A DNA stretch of 64,000 bases from Acorus gramineus. Lineage: Eukaryota > Streptophyta > Magnoliopsida > Acorales > Acoraceae. Below the pieces are notes generated by a model. It was given only the letters and a program-made list of their open reading frames with translations, was not told where the DNA came from and made no database searches. Of this stretch, positions 1-8,927 are shown piece by piece. Positions within the stretch are counted from its first letter, which is position 1; each line of letters begins with the position of its first letter. The stretch covers positions 311,901 through 375,900 of the forward strand of contig JAUJYN010000052.1 in the NCBI GenBank assembly GCA_030737835.1, read 5' to 3'. A program made the translations under genes and the position numbers.

Positions 1-1044
1 CGGGTAATCACTACCTGTAATACTCCCACGATCAGTACGCTTCCGAACGCCTCGGTGGTACCTATGGATGGGAGCCCTCTGTCAGGACAGCTTTTCCAAC
101 GCCGAGAAGTTCCTACATCGGATCCAACGAAGGGGAGAACGATTCCACGCTCGCAATATCATTTGTTAACCCTCTCCCGGGTAGCCTCTACCTGGTACAC
201 TCCCACGATCAGTACGCTCCCGAACGCATCGATGGTACCTACGGATGGGAGCCCTCTGTCAGGACAGCTACAACCCAGCCCTCTTCAACACGGACGACAT
301 TGGGAGTAAACATTCCATGTTCGCAAAGCGAACCCAATGGAAAAACAACTACTCTCGATAATCACTTGTCGAGATATCGAATACTACTGTACTCCCACAC
401 CGTTGCGTCGCTCGGACACAGGGGGGGTGTCACGCCCCAACTACCGGCTTAACAATCCGATAAGATAATGAATTCTCCTGAATTCCAAACGAGTGCATCG
501 CTCGGATGCACGGGGCGATTACATCGCTAGCGCTCTAACTAATAAGGTACAACCCGACAGCGGGTCATACCCACGCCTATCCCAGATAGGCCTATCAGTT
601 TTTAACATGCGCATATAAATATATCCAGGAGAATTTTATATCTAGCTATGTGCATGAACCATATGCACAATCATCTAATAATTATAGGGACACTCCCTAA
701 CATGAATTTACATCATAATAAATCATACAACATGCATACATGGTCATTAATCACATAAGCACACAAGGCCTAACTTAAACATGCGTTGGATATCACCAAC
801 TTAAAAGAAAGGGTCAAGCGCGATCTCGCGCACTAACAGGTGCATGCCAATATTCCAAACGAACCTGAGTCGAGTAGGAAATCGCATCTACTTACTCAGT
901 TCGTTCAGAGGGAGAGGGCGGGAGAGATCATCATCTCATGAAGTTGGTCATAGTTTTGCCCCATTAGCATGAGCGCAACAACAACACCACGCCCTCGAGT
1001 CTTATCGCAAGGGAATATTAGGCAGGTGCCCCTTATTAACCCAG
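1..1044 (-). mobile_element. Inverted LTR-A tail fragment inside the 5' LTR A (copy 1, cut by window edge)
   Basis: This piece is the reverse complement of 1773-2813 with few mismatches. It carries the LTR-A tail modules in minus orientation. At 1044/1045 it joins the plus-oriented LTR-A body abruptly, in the sequence following TTATTAACCCAG. The full equivalent in copy 2 is 41577-43585 and starts with the LTR terminus TGTCACGCCCC. Confidence 0.85.
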
Positions 1045-1045
1045 C

Positions 1046-1402
1046 GCGCCGAGCGACTGTGCCCAGTGCGTCCTGCGACGTTCCCTGCGTCTGTGCCCAG
1101 CGCGCCCAGCGACTGTGCCCAGTGCGTCCTGCGACGTGCCCAGCGTGCCCTACGGCGTGCCCTGCGTCTGTGCCCAGCGTGTCCTGCGCCTGTGCCCAGT
1201 GAGTCCTGCGATGTTCCCTGCGACTATGCCCAGCGCGCCCAGCGACTGTGCCCAGTGCGTCCTGCATCGTTCCCTGCAACTGTGCCCAGCGCGCCCAGTG
1301 ACTGTGCCCAGTGTGTCCTGCGATGTGCCCTGCGTCTGTGCCCAGCGCGCCCAGCGGCTGTGCCCAGCCTGCCCTGCCTGTGCAACCCGAGTGTTGCCCC
1401 GC
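1046..1402 (+). repeat. 56-bp tandem repeat in LTR A
   Basis: Units begin with GCGCCCAGCGACTGTGCCCA or a close variant at 1046, 1102, 1235, 1291 and 1347. Most are 56 bp apart, and one interval of 133 bp contains a degenerate part. Counterparts lie at 43587-43940, 18237-18490 and 60780-61040. The repeat produces long Cys/Pro/Ala-rich open frames that I do not regard as genes. Confidence 0.85.
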
Positions 1403-1772
1403 TTGCCTTGCTCGAGTGCTGCCTCGCGATGCGCGATGACCCGGGTTGCGGTGAGTGGTTTGATCCAATCCCCCCCTCTTGGGATGCGCTCAACGCGCGT
1501 TGTCGCTTGTCGCCCATCAATGTGGCCCCCTACTATACTACTTGTATAGATAAGTAGTATGGCCATGCTTAAGCTATAATATGTAGATATCTTGCATGCT
1601 AGGCTTATATACATGTATTGTATTCATGTATGAATGATTGTGTTGCATGAGCCCCTCTAGTATGGGCATGTATTTTTGGTAATGTGTATGGATGTATAGA
1701 ATATGGCATGCCTTAGGTAGTATTGTAATAATACTCCCACCATATTAATTGGAATATCCAGCATGAATAAGT

Positions 1773-2813
1773 CTGGGTTAATAACGGGCACCTGCCTAAT
1801 ATTCCCTTGCGATAAGACTCGAGAGCGTGGTGTAGTTGTTGCGCCCATGCTAATGGGGCAAAGCTATGACCAGCTTCATGAGATGATGATCTCACTCGCC
1901 CTCCCCCTCTGAACGAACTGAGTAAGTAGATGCGATTTCCTACTCGACTCAGGTTCGTTTGGAATATTGGCATGCACCTGTTAGTGCGCGAGATCGCGCT
2001 TGACCCTTTCTTTTAAGTTGGTGATATCCAACGCATGTTTAAGTTAGGCCTTGTGTGCTTATGTGATTAATGACCATGTATGCATGTTGTATGATTTATT
2101 ATGATGTAAATCTATGTTAGGGAGTGTCCCTATAATTATTAGATGATTGTGCATATGGTTCATGCACATAGCTAGATATAAAATTCTCCTAGATATATTT
2201 ATATGCGCATGTTAAAAACTGATAGGCCTATCTGGGATAGGCGTGGGTATGACCCGCTGTCGGGTTGTACCTTATTAGTTAGAGCGCTAGCGATGTAATT
2301 GCCCCGTGCATCCGAGCGATGCACTCGTTTGGAATTCAGGAGAATTCATTATCTTATCGGATTGTTAAGCCGGTAGTTGGGGCGTGACACCCCCCCTGTG
2401 TCCGAGTGACGCAACGGTGTGGGAGTACAATAGTATTTGATATCTCGACAAGTGATTATCGAGAGTAGTTGTTTTTCCATTGGGTTCGCTTTGTGAACAT
2501 GGAATGTTTACTCCCAATGTCGTGTTGAAGAGGGCCGGGTTGTAGCTGTCCTGACAGAGGGCTCCCATCCGTAGGTACCACCGATGCGTTCGGGAGCGTA
2601 CTGATCGTGGGAGTGTACCAGGTAGAGGCTACCCGGGAGAGGGTTAACGAATGATATTGCGAGCGTGGAATCGTTCTCCCCTTCGTTGGATCCGATGTAG
2701 GAACTTCCCGGCGTTGGAAAAGCTGTCCTGACAGAGGGCTCCCATCCGTAGGTACCACCGAGGCATTCAGAAGCGTACTGATCGTGGGAGTATACCAGGT
2801 AGTGACTACCCGG
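1773..2813 (+). repeat. Right arm of a long inverted repeat (partner 1-1044)
   Basis: Pairs with 1-1044 across a 728-bp spacer. The arm includes a run of short hairpins: stems at 1986-1999, 2017-2032, 2118-2132, 2226-2242, 2252-2265, 2306-2324, 2443-2464, 2484-2498 and 2546-2557. Confidence 0.85.
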
Positions 2814-3020
2814 GGAAAGGGCTACCGGTGGACCAAGGGTGTAGAGCAGTCTAAGTCTCTTCCAAAAGTCCCAAGAGCCTCCCTCCGGGAGTGAGGGTGA
2901 GGATGAGGTGAAGACATGTTGCCTCGTGACCCATTCGTTGTTCGTTTGTTCCCATAGTTGTTGGGTCCGGTCTCGTATCGATGTTCAAAGAAATCGTTGG
3001 GCAATTATCTCGATGTAGAT

Positions 3021-3479
3021 GATCCAGTAGTGTTGTGTAGACCAGTAATCCCGGGTCTCCTCGACCAACGGCATGGTCTCTCCCCAAAAGTCCCAAGAGT
3101 CTCCCTCCAGGAGTGAGGGTGAGGGTGAGGTTGGTGATCTAGTAATGTTGTGTGGACCAGTAATCCCGGGTCTCCTCGACCAACGGTATGGTCTCTCCCC
3201 AAAAGTCCCAAGAGTCTCCCTCCGGGAGTGAGGGTGACGGTGAGGTTGGTGATCAGTAGTGCTGTGTGGACCAGTAATCGCGGGTCTCCTCGACCAATGG
3301 TATGGCCTCTCCCCAGAAGTCCCAAGAGTCTCCCTCCGGGAGTGATGGTGAGGGTGAGGTTGGTGATCCAGTATTGTTTTGTGGACCAGTAATCCCGGGT
3401 CACCTCGACCAACGGTATGGTCTCTCCCCAAAAGTCCCAAGAGTCTCCCTTCGGAAGTGAGGGTGAGGGTGAGGTTGGT
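3021..3479 (+). repeat. 115-bp tandem repeat, four units, with GGGTGA runs
   Basis: Units start with GATC at 3021, 3136, 3251 and 3365 (115, 115, 114 and 115 bp). Each runs through GGTATGGTCTCTCCCC, then GTCCCAAGAGTCTCCC, and ends in repeated GGGTGA followed by GGTTGGT. Copy number varies among LTRs: four in the 5' LTR A, two in the 3' LTR A (23155-23389) and in the minus-strand LTRs, one in LTR C. Confidence 0.92.
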
Positions 3480-4011
3480 CGCGCCGCCGCGTGACCCTGT
3501 TATCCATGGGTTTCCACCCATGTTTACCTTGAAAGAAAATTGTTTATGTATTGAACTGTTGTATGGTGATTGGTTTCCAGCCACTCACTGAGCTTGTAGC
3601 TCACCCCTCGCATACTGTTTCTTTTCACGGGCAGTGTTGGGCGTGGAGCTGGAGCTTTCCTGTGGCGTGGTCTTATGGGCGTGGAGCGTTCTTCCGGCGG
3701 GTGGTGAGTGTGAGGCTGTCAGCAGTCCTAGAGTCATTGTATGTATTGTAAATCGTGCATGTGGCACAGGTTGTATTTTCTTTGGTCTAGACTTGGCTCT
3801 CACAGGACAGTGATTGTGTATTCGAGTCTGTAATAATGTTTTTGGTTTACAGACATTGTTTATATATTATTCTTCCGCTTTTCAGTTAGTTATCATTAAC
3901 CTTGCTTTGCCACCTTGTGTGTTGTTGTTGGAGTCTTTATTGACCTTAGGTATTGATAGCTGATATTTTATTATTGCCACGTCTCGAGGACGGCCGCCCT
4001 GGGGCGTGACA

Positions 4012-4722
4012 AAAGTTGGTATCAGAGCCTAAGTCTAGTCGTATAGATGATGAGTCGTAGGATTGTCATCTGAGTACTCTTGTTTTAGAAGTTATCTTAG
4101 GTTGCTGACATGCCTCCTCGCATCCGTTGACGTGGACGTGACCCCCTGGACCCACCCTTAAGTTGTCAACTGGGTCGACTGATTAGGGTCAGTTGTTGGA
4201 TCCCTTGTTATGGGATTAAGGCTTGGGTAGGAGATTCCAGCCCAGTAGTATGATAGTGATGAATTGGTCGCAATTTCTAAGGTATGGATTGTGTCTCGAT
4301 AATGGAGCTCTTTCCCGTGCATCGGTATTGCTGGTAACCATTGAGTTCGCGTGCGGCGCCAGTTTCAAGTGTTGAGGATGTGGCGTATTGCTCATTAAGG
4401 GGTGATGTCTTCTTCCAGCCTTCCTACTCATGATTAAGGGGCCTTGCGTGGTCATCGTTGAGACCCGGGCTAGGGTACTCCGTGTTCCTTGTTTGGTTGT
4501 CGGGATATCCTATATCGGGCCCTCATAGTGCCCTGCCAAGGTTCTTTTCCCAGTCAAGGAATACCTTTGAAGCATCAAATTGATGATGGATTTTTCCTCT
4601 CACTTGGAAGGTGCTGTAGCGAGTGGTGATGCATACGATCGGGATTGGGTGCATCCTATTGCAGCTTGGTGGGCGATTGCTTGTGGACTGGGTTCCATAG
4701 TAGCATCTGGAGTTGCTTCGAT
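4012..4722 (+). pseudogene. gag leader and gag start remnant of element A (copy 1)
   Basis: An ATG at 4111 begins MPPRIR, which resembles the basic N-terminus of Tekay-type Gag, but codon 7 is TGA (4129-4131) followed by RGRDP. The sequence context suggests CGA to TGA by deamination. No further Gag domain can be followed. The stretch also contains a copy (4436-4553) of a module that occurs twice inside every LTR B. The same stop is present in copy 2 and in the minus-strand element, so it predates their amplification. After the leader the sequence runs directly into a solo LTR. It cannot make Gag. Confidence 0.7.
4017..4029 (+). other. Primer binding site for initiator tRNA-Met (copy 1)
   Basis: TGGTATCAGAGCC lies five bases after the LTR terminus. 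It is complementary to the 3' end of plant initiator methionine tRNA, the usual primer for Ty1/copia and many Ty3/gypsy elements. Confidence 0.95.
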
Positions 4723-5127
4723 ATATCTGTTATATATGTGTCACTTTTAACCTGTTGGTAACCGTTAGAGCGCCCTGGCAGTTTTAAAAATTTTTAGGGT
4801 TTTCGATCGGAACCGCTTATTTTTGGACTGTTAGCTATCGTCCTGAGTTAGAGGACTCCGATTGGAAATCTAACTGCATATTTGGTGTCCTGGTGCCATT
4901 TCTGGCCTCCCACAAAAATTTCATCGAATTCTGGCATCGTTTGCAAAAATTTCGCAGTTCCGGGGCGTATCCGGGTTTTTAAGTCGCACATTACATAAAT
5001 GGAATCTAAAAATTTGAAATCACTATTCATCATCCCCGACCTTGGACTCTCTCTCTCCTCTCCTCCGTTTTTCTTCCGTTTGAGCCCCCTACACCCCTCA
5101 AAATCAAAAACCTAAAGCACGGGAAGT

Positions 5128-5148
5128 GTAGATCGGGTCCCGATCTAC
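5128..5148 (+). other. 10-bp-arm perfect palindrome in LTR B leader
   Basis: Arms GTAGATCGGG and CCCGATCTAC are separated by one T. The same palindrome lies at 11336-11356 and in the copy-2 solo LTRs. It is damaged in the minus-oriented LTR B near 21917. It sits about 140-150 bases downstream of the TATA position in the presumed leader. Its role is unknown. Confidence 0.8.
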
Positions 5149-5316
5149 GCTCCGGTGTCTTCAAATCCGAGTTCCGACGATCCTAGCCTCCCCGACCTCC
5201 TCTCTCTCTCCTCTGTTTCGAGCCAAATTGAGGGCCGTGATAGATCGGGGCGTGGGAGAGCCTTTGAGGAAGGTTTCGGCGCGCGAAGAGCTACCGAACA
5301 CCTTCCCCTCCCCTCG

Positions 5317-6370
5317 GTAAGCCTTCTTTCCCTCTTTTTCTTGCATAGATGTATGCTAGGGAGGTGGGTTTTGTGTTTGGGGGTGGTCGGCGGCAGTGGG
5401 GGTCGTCGGAGGGTGGTCGGAGGTGGTTGGAGGTGGTCGGTGGTCAAGGGAGGGGTGGTGGTGGCGCTCGGGCAGTGGCAGGTCGTCCGGGCCAATCCGC
5501 AGCAGCAGCAGCAGCCCAGGCGGCGCGCAGTTCGGGTGCGCGCGGGCAGGCGCGCGTGCGCGCGCGAGCGTGCGTGCACGCGACGTGCGCGCGGGCGTGC
5601 GCGGGTCTGGTGCGGGCTGCTGGTCGTGCTGGGCGCGCGAGCTCGGGCTGGGGGCCTCAGGCAGCAGGCAGCGAGTGCAGGGGGGGCCGGCTGGGCGTGC
5701 GCGCGTGCGTGCGCGCGAGCGTGCGCGTCGGCGTGCGCTCGGAGGTGCGTGCGAGGTGTGCGCGAGGCGCAGCGGTGCGTGCGAGGTGCGTGCGAGGTGC
5801 GCGCGAGGTGCGGCAAGGGTGCGAGGTGCGTGCGAGGTGCGGCAAGGTGTGCGAGGTGCGTGCGAGGTGCGCGCGAGGTGCGCGCGAGGTGCGGCAAGGG
5901 TGCGAGGTGCGTGCGAGGTGCGGCAAGGTGTGCGAGGTGCGTGCGAGGTGCGCGCGAGGTGCGGCAAGGTGGCGGAGGTGCGTGCGAGGTGCGCGCGAGG
6001 TGCGGCAAGGTGGCGGAGGTGCGCGCGGGGTGCGCGCGGGGCGAAGCGCTGCGCGCGGGGGCGCGCGGGGTGCTCGCGGGCCAGCGCACGGCGTGCGGGG
6101 CGCGTGCGGACTGCCGCGGCTGGACTCGGTGGACGCGCGGAGCCCCGGGCGGTGCGCGGAGTGCGCGGGCGGAGGCGCGGCGATGCACCCAGGCGCTCGG
6201 GTGGCCGTGCGGGTGGTTGCCGGCCGTGCGGGTAGTTGTCGGAGTGCTCGGGCTAGCGTGCGTGCGGGTCGTATGCACGTTTGCCCGAGTGTTGGGAGTT
6301 TAATTGTGGGTTTATGTATTTTGTAGTGTTTATGGATTTTAACTCACCATATTGATTGTCTGTCTTGCAG
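5317..6370 (+). other. Predicted intron 1 of the LTR B leader
   Basis: Donor CTCG/GTAAGCC lies at 5317 and acceptor GTCTTGCAG/ATCTCG ends at 6370, with a CTCAC branch-point-like motif about 25-30 bases upstream. The same pair occurs in the other LTR Bs (11525 to 12643 in number 2). Use in RNA is inferred from sequence only. Confidence 0.5.
5500..6280 (+). repeat. CpG-saturated block with an 11-bp tandem repeat in LTR B1
   Basis: Almost every second dinucleotide is CG or GC. From about 5745 to 6030 the core unit GGTGCGTGCGA and variants (GGTGCGCGCGA, GGTGCGGCAA) repeat head to tail. Arg/Ala/Cys-rich open frames of up to 382 codons on both strands come from this composition and are not genes. 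Copy 2 (48040-48840) has a slightly different repeat arrangement. Confidence 0.85.
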
Positions 6371-6406
6371 ATCTCGACGGGCGGTCGCGCGATGACCCCA
6401 ATTCTG
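6371..6406 (+). other. Predicted 36-nt internal exon of LTR B leader
   Basis: Bounded by CTTGCAG on the left and GTGAGTGG on the right. LTR B2 has a 36-nt equivalent at 12644-12679 and LTR C a 39-nt equivalent at 14997-15035, all starting ATCT and containing GATG or GACGA-type sequence. Conservation across diverged LTRs supports real splice sites. No coding role is visible. Confidence 0.5.
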
Positions 6407-6720
6407 GTGAGTGGGACAATCCAACCCAGTAGAGAGGTGTTATATGCACTTGGGCGTATACCGACCTCTCCTGGGGCGGCATGGATTATATTAACCTGTA
6501 ATAACATGTATTGCATGTGAGCATGATGAAAATGTAGAATGCATGCTACCCTAGGCTTTTATGTTAGGGACTTGCACCCATAGGATATGCGTATGAGCCA
6601 TGCAGCATGTCCCCTGGTTTTCATGCTAGGAAACCCCGGCCTATGCATGCGTCCTACTAGTTTAATTATTAAATTAAATGCTGATAACTGTTAAATAGCA
6701 TGCCTTAGGATAATATTATA

Positions 6721-7023
6721 GGGAGGAGCCTTGCGAGGTCAACGCTGAGACCCGTGTTAGGGTACTCCGTGTTCCTTGTTTGGTTGTCGGGATGTCCTGT
6801 ATCGGGACCTCGGGCTGCCCTCCCAAGGTTCTAGTCCCAATAATATTATATGTAATGATTGTATGATTGGTATAATTATTAGTATAGTTGGTAGATATTA
6901 TAGGGGAGGGGCCTTGCAAGGACAGCGGTGAGACCCGGGTTAGGGTACTCCGTGTTCCTTGTTTGGTTGTCGGGGTATCCTATAACGGGAACTCACGCCG
7001 CCCTTCCGAGTTTCTTTCCCCCA
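6721..7023 (+). repeat. Pair of TAGGGTACTCCGTGTTCC modules in LTR B1
   Basis: Two ~118-bp blocks (6721-6839 and 6902-7023) share GAGACCCG, TAGGGTACTCCGTGTTCC and TTGTTTGGTTGTCGGG. The pair recurs in LTR B2 (13000-13110, 13180-13300). Single copies sit in the element A leader (4436-4553), in the minus element (32651-32763) and in LTR B3 (about 20485-20600). Confidence 0.8.
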
Positions 7024-7599
7024 ATGATATTCCAGCCTTACTGATTTTTGTACATGTTCCCGCATCTTGATGATGCACCTGGTTGAATTCAGAGGAATTC
7101 AAGACATTTGAGTTGTGATGATATGTAGTTGGCGGATCCGAGTGGATCATATGCGTATGGATAGGCTGTTCTGTTCCCTGCGTTGGATTCGGTAGAGGCT
7201 ACCCCCGGCGTTAGACAGGGCCTTCCTGACAGAGGGCTCCCATTAGTAGGCACCTCCTGATTTGGTTTCGGACTGTGCTGAAGGTGGGAGTAGACCAGGC
7301 GGCCTACGGAGTGGAGGGAGAGCTATCGGTGGACCAAGGGTGACCAACAGCCTAGTCAGTCCCAAAATCCTATGTCACCCGTGGTAGGGTGAGGGTGAGG
7401 GTGTAGTGGGTTGGCGATGAGCGACCTACTGGATTTGTGAATAGATGTTTATCAGTCCCAAAATCCTATGTCACCCATGGATGGGTGAGGGTGAGGGTGT
7501 GGTGGTTTGGCGAAGTATGAACCACTGGTTTATGTTGTTATGTATTGATGGCTGGATAAAATAATGGAATATTGGTAAATATTGTCTGTGATGTGTGGG

Positions 7600-7655
7600 T
7601 TGTGCTGTTCACTGAGCGTGTGGCTCACCCCTCGCACATGTTTTTCCCCAGTGGT
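7600..7655 (+). other. Conserved branch-point and splice-acceptor block of LTR B
   Basis: CACTGAGCGTGTGGCTCACC carries a GAGC/GCTC-type hairpin and a CTCAC branch-point match. A pyrimidine-rich run and CCCCAG (AG at 7650-7651) follow. Near-identical blocks close intron 2 in LTR A (23496-23538), LTR C (16695-16741) and even LTR D (about 40443-40487). Confidence 0.6.
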
Positions 7656-8066
7656 CACTGAGCCTGAGCTAGAGCCGGAGCAGCAGTTGGAGCTTTCCGA
7701 GGGATTTCTTCAGTAGCGGAGCAGCGCTACGTCCGCGAGTACCAGAGGCTATCAGCATCCCTTTCCTTGGCTGTATGTATTGTATTTCCGTGCTGAGCAC
7801 GTGTTGTATATATTCAGTTGTTTCCATGTATATTGGCTCTCACAGGACGTATGATTGTGTATCGAGTCTGTAGAATGTTTATTCACAGATTCAGTCTTTT
7901 GCTTCCGCATTTGGTGTATATATCATGTCAGTCCCTTTTGTTGCATGTGTGTCATTCTAGTTGTCTGTGTATGATATATATTATTGACCTCCTGTGTAGG
8001 CTTTTGATATGATATATATACATTTGCCGCGTCCCGGGGTTGGCCGCCCTAGGACGTGACAATATC

Positions 8067-8616
8067 ATTGTGCGTTGTAGCTGCCCGGTTGAGGCCAGAG
8101 CCCTGTGAGGTGCTCCCAGATACTATGCTTGTTGGTGCGCCCATATGGCAGAGATAGCGGGCTTGGGAGGCTACCAGGTAGAGGCCACACCGGGAGAGTG
8201 CTACTGGATGATGTCGAGAGCGTGGACTCCCTGTGATGAATCTGCCCATGGAGTGCAGGATGCTGGAGTTCCAATGGTTATAGATGAGCGACCTATCTCT
8301 GGCGGCATGTGAAGCACAGTTGTGGATACTGTCGCATTTTGCCCCACATTGGTCACAAATGAGGAGACGCGATGCTAGCGTTCGTGATGAGACTCAACCG
8401 CCCTATCAGATAGATGACGTCGCATAGGCATTGTCGAGGTCCGACGACCCCTTATTGCGTGTCTTGTGGATTAAGTGTGGTTGAGCGGCTTACCAAGCGT
8501 GTAAGTGTCATCATGAGCGTCAGCCATGCTCGAGGAGCAGAATCTGGACTTAATTGTTCGAGGTGTTGTTTTGATCTTCCCGTGAGGATTGAAGATCAGG
8601 TACCCCCTTGCTGTGA
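8067..8616 (+). pseudogene. Degenerate gag/pol interior upstream of the RT domain (copy 1)
   Basis: This has no open frame. The one recognisable trace is a possible retroviral zinc knuckle at 8321-8362, read as C-GY-C-RILP-H-IGHK with the last cysteine replaced by TGA, that is CX2CX4HX4 and then a stop. Protease motifs are not visible. The minus-strand relative (31950-32465) aligns but has a further damaged knuckle, so the zinc-knuckle reading is tentative. Confidence 0.4.
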
Positions 8617-8870
8617 ATTGATGATCTATTTGACCAGCTCTGGGAGCGAGTGTCTTCTGTTAGATCAATCTTCGCACAAGGGTACCACAAGTTGGAGTTC
8701 CGGGAGTTGGACATCCTGTAGATGGCCTTTCGTGACTGTTTTGGGCACTACGAGTTTTAAGTACAGCTGTCGGGGTTGACGAATTCGCCGGATGCGTTCG
8801 TGGATCTCAAAAGTTTTATTGGGTTTCCGTGGACTACTTTGGGATAGTCTTCATTGAGATTGCTAGTAGT
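8617..8870 (+). pseudogene. Ty3/gypsy reverse transcriptase remnant (copy 1)
   Basis: One frame from 8617 reads IDDLFDQLWERVSSVRSIF, then QGYHKLEFRELDIL, then MAFRDCFGHYEF, then LTNSPDAFVDL. These correspond in order to the RT segments with consensus DLRSGYHQ, DIPKTAFRT, YGHYEF and LTNAPA. Stops interrupt at the codon after DIL (TAG) and after HYEF (TAA). After a frameshift the catalytic FIDD motif reads FIEI (8850-8861), so the Asp pair is lost. The upstream half of RT and the whole RNase H domain are missing; integrase begins about 60 bp later. The sequence suits a Tekay/Del chromovirus. It cannot encode an active enzyme. Confidence 0.82.
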
Positions 8871-8927
8871 GCGGTAAAAAGGCGATATGGGTAACCCTGT
8901 TTCCCCAGGATGGCATGCCCTCAGGCA

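Larger units (their letters stand above)
1045..4011 (+). mobile_element. 5' LTR of element A, plus-oriented body and tail (copy 1)
   Basis: Homologous to 17500-23921 of the 3' LTR A minus its nested insert. It ends in GGGGCGTGACA at 4001-4011, followed five bases later by a primer binding site, which fixes this as a 5' LTR. From left to right it holds a 56-bp tandem repeat, a short exon-2-like block before a GTGAGTGG donor (about 1440), the hairpin-rich module region, four 115-bp tandem units and the terminal exon. The splice acceptor near 3628, CAG in other LTRs, reads CAC here and in copy 2. Confidence 0.88.
4728..8061 (+). mobile_element. Solo LTR of family B, number 1 (copy 1)
   Basis: It starts TGTTATATATGTGTCAC and ends GGACGTGACA. 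Direct 5-bp target duplications ATATC flank it (4723-4727 and 8062-8066). The minus-strand relative keeps the uninterrupted site at 32472-32476, which proves insertion. There is no PBS, interior or second LTR, so it is a solo LTR of 3334 bp. Contents: exon 1 with a palindrome at 5128-5148, donor at 5317, CpG-rich tandem block, exon 2 (6371-6406), paired modules, and terminal acceptor at 7650-7651. Confidence 0.95.

Noticed and set aside
1046..1402. CRISPR-like regular repeat array
   Set aside because: It is a continuous 56-bp tandem with no unique spacers, inside a plant LTR.
428..2389. Apparent DNA transposon with long terminal inverted repeats and TGTCACGCCCC ends
   Set aside because: The inverted arms continue beyond these ends and are ordinary LTR-A sequence. 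The structure is an inverted LTR piece inside the LTR, with no target duplication at these points.
3021..3479. Interstitial telomere repeat
   Set aside because: GGGTGA runs are only two to four hexamers long within a 115-bp unit, and do not match the plant telomere TTTAGGG.
4017..4029. Part of a methionine tRNA gene
   Set aside because: Only the 13-base acceptor-end complement is present, directly after an LTR, which is the pattern of a retrotransposon primer site.
5145..6326. Long Arg/Ala/Cys-rich open frames on both strands (up to 382 codons), with counterparts at 11724-12798, 14400-14954, 20972-21904 and 47547-48873
   Set aside because: They overlap in several frames of both strands, coincide with CpG-saturated low-complexity DNA inside LTR introns, and resemble no family. 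They are compositional artefacts.
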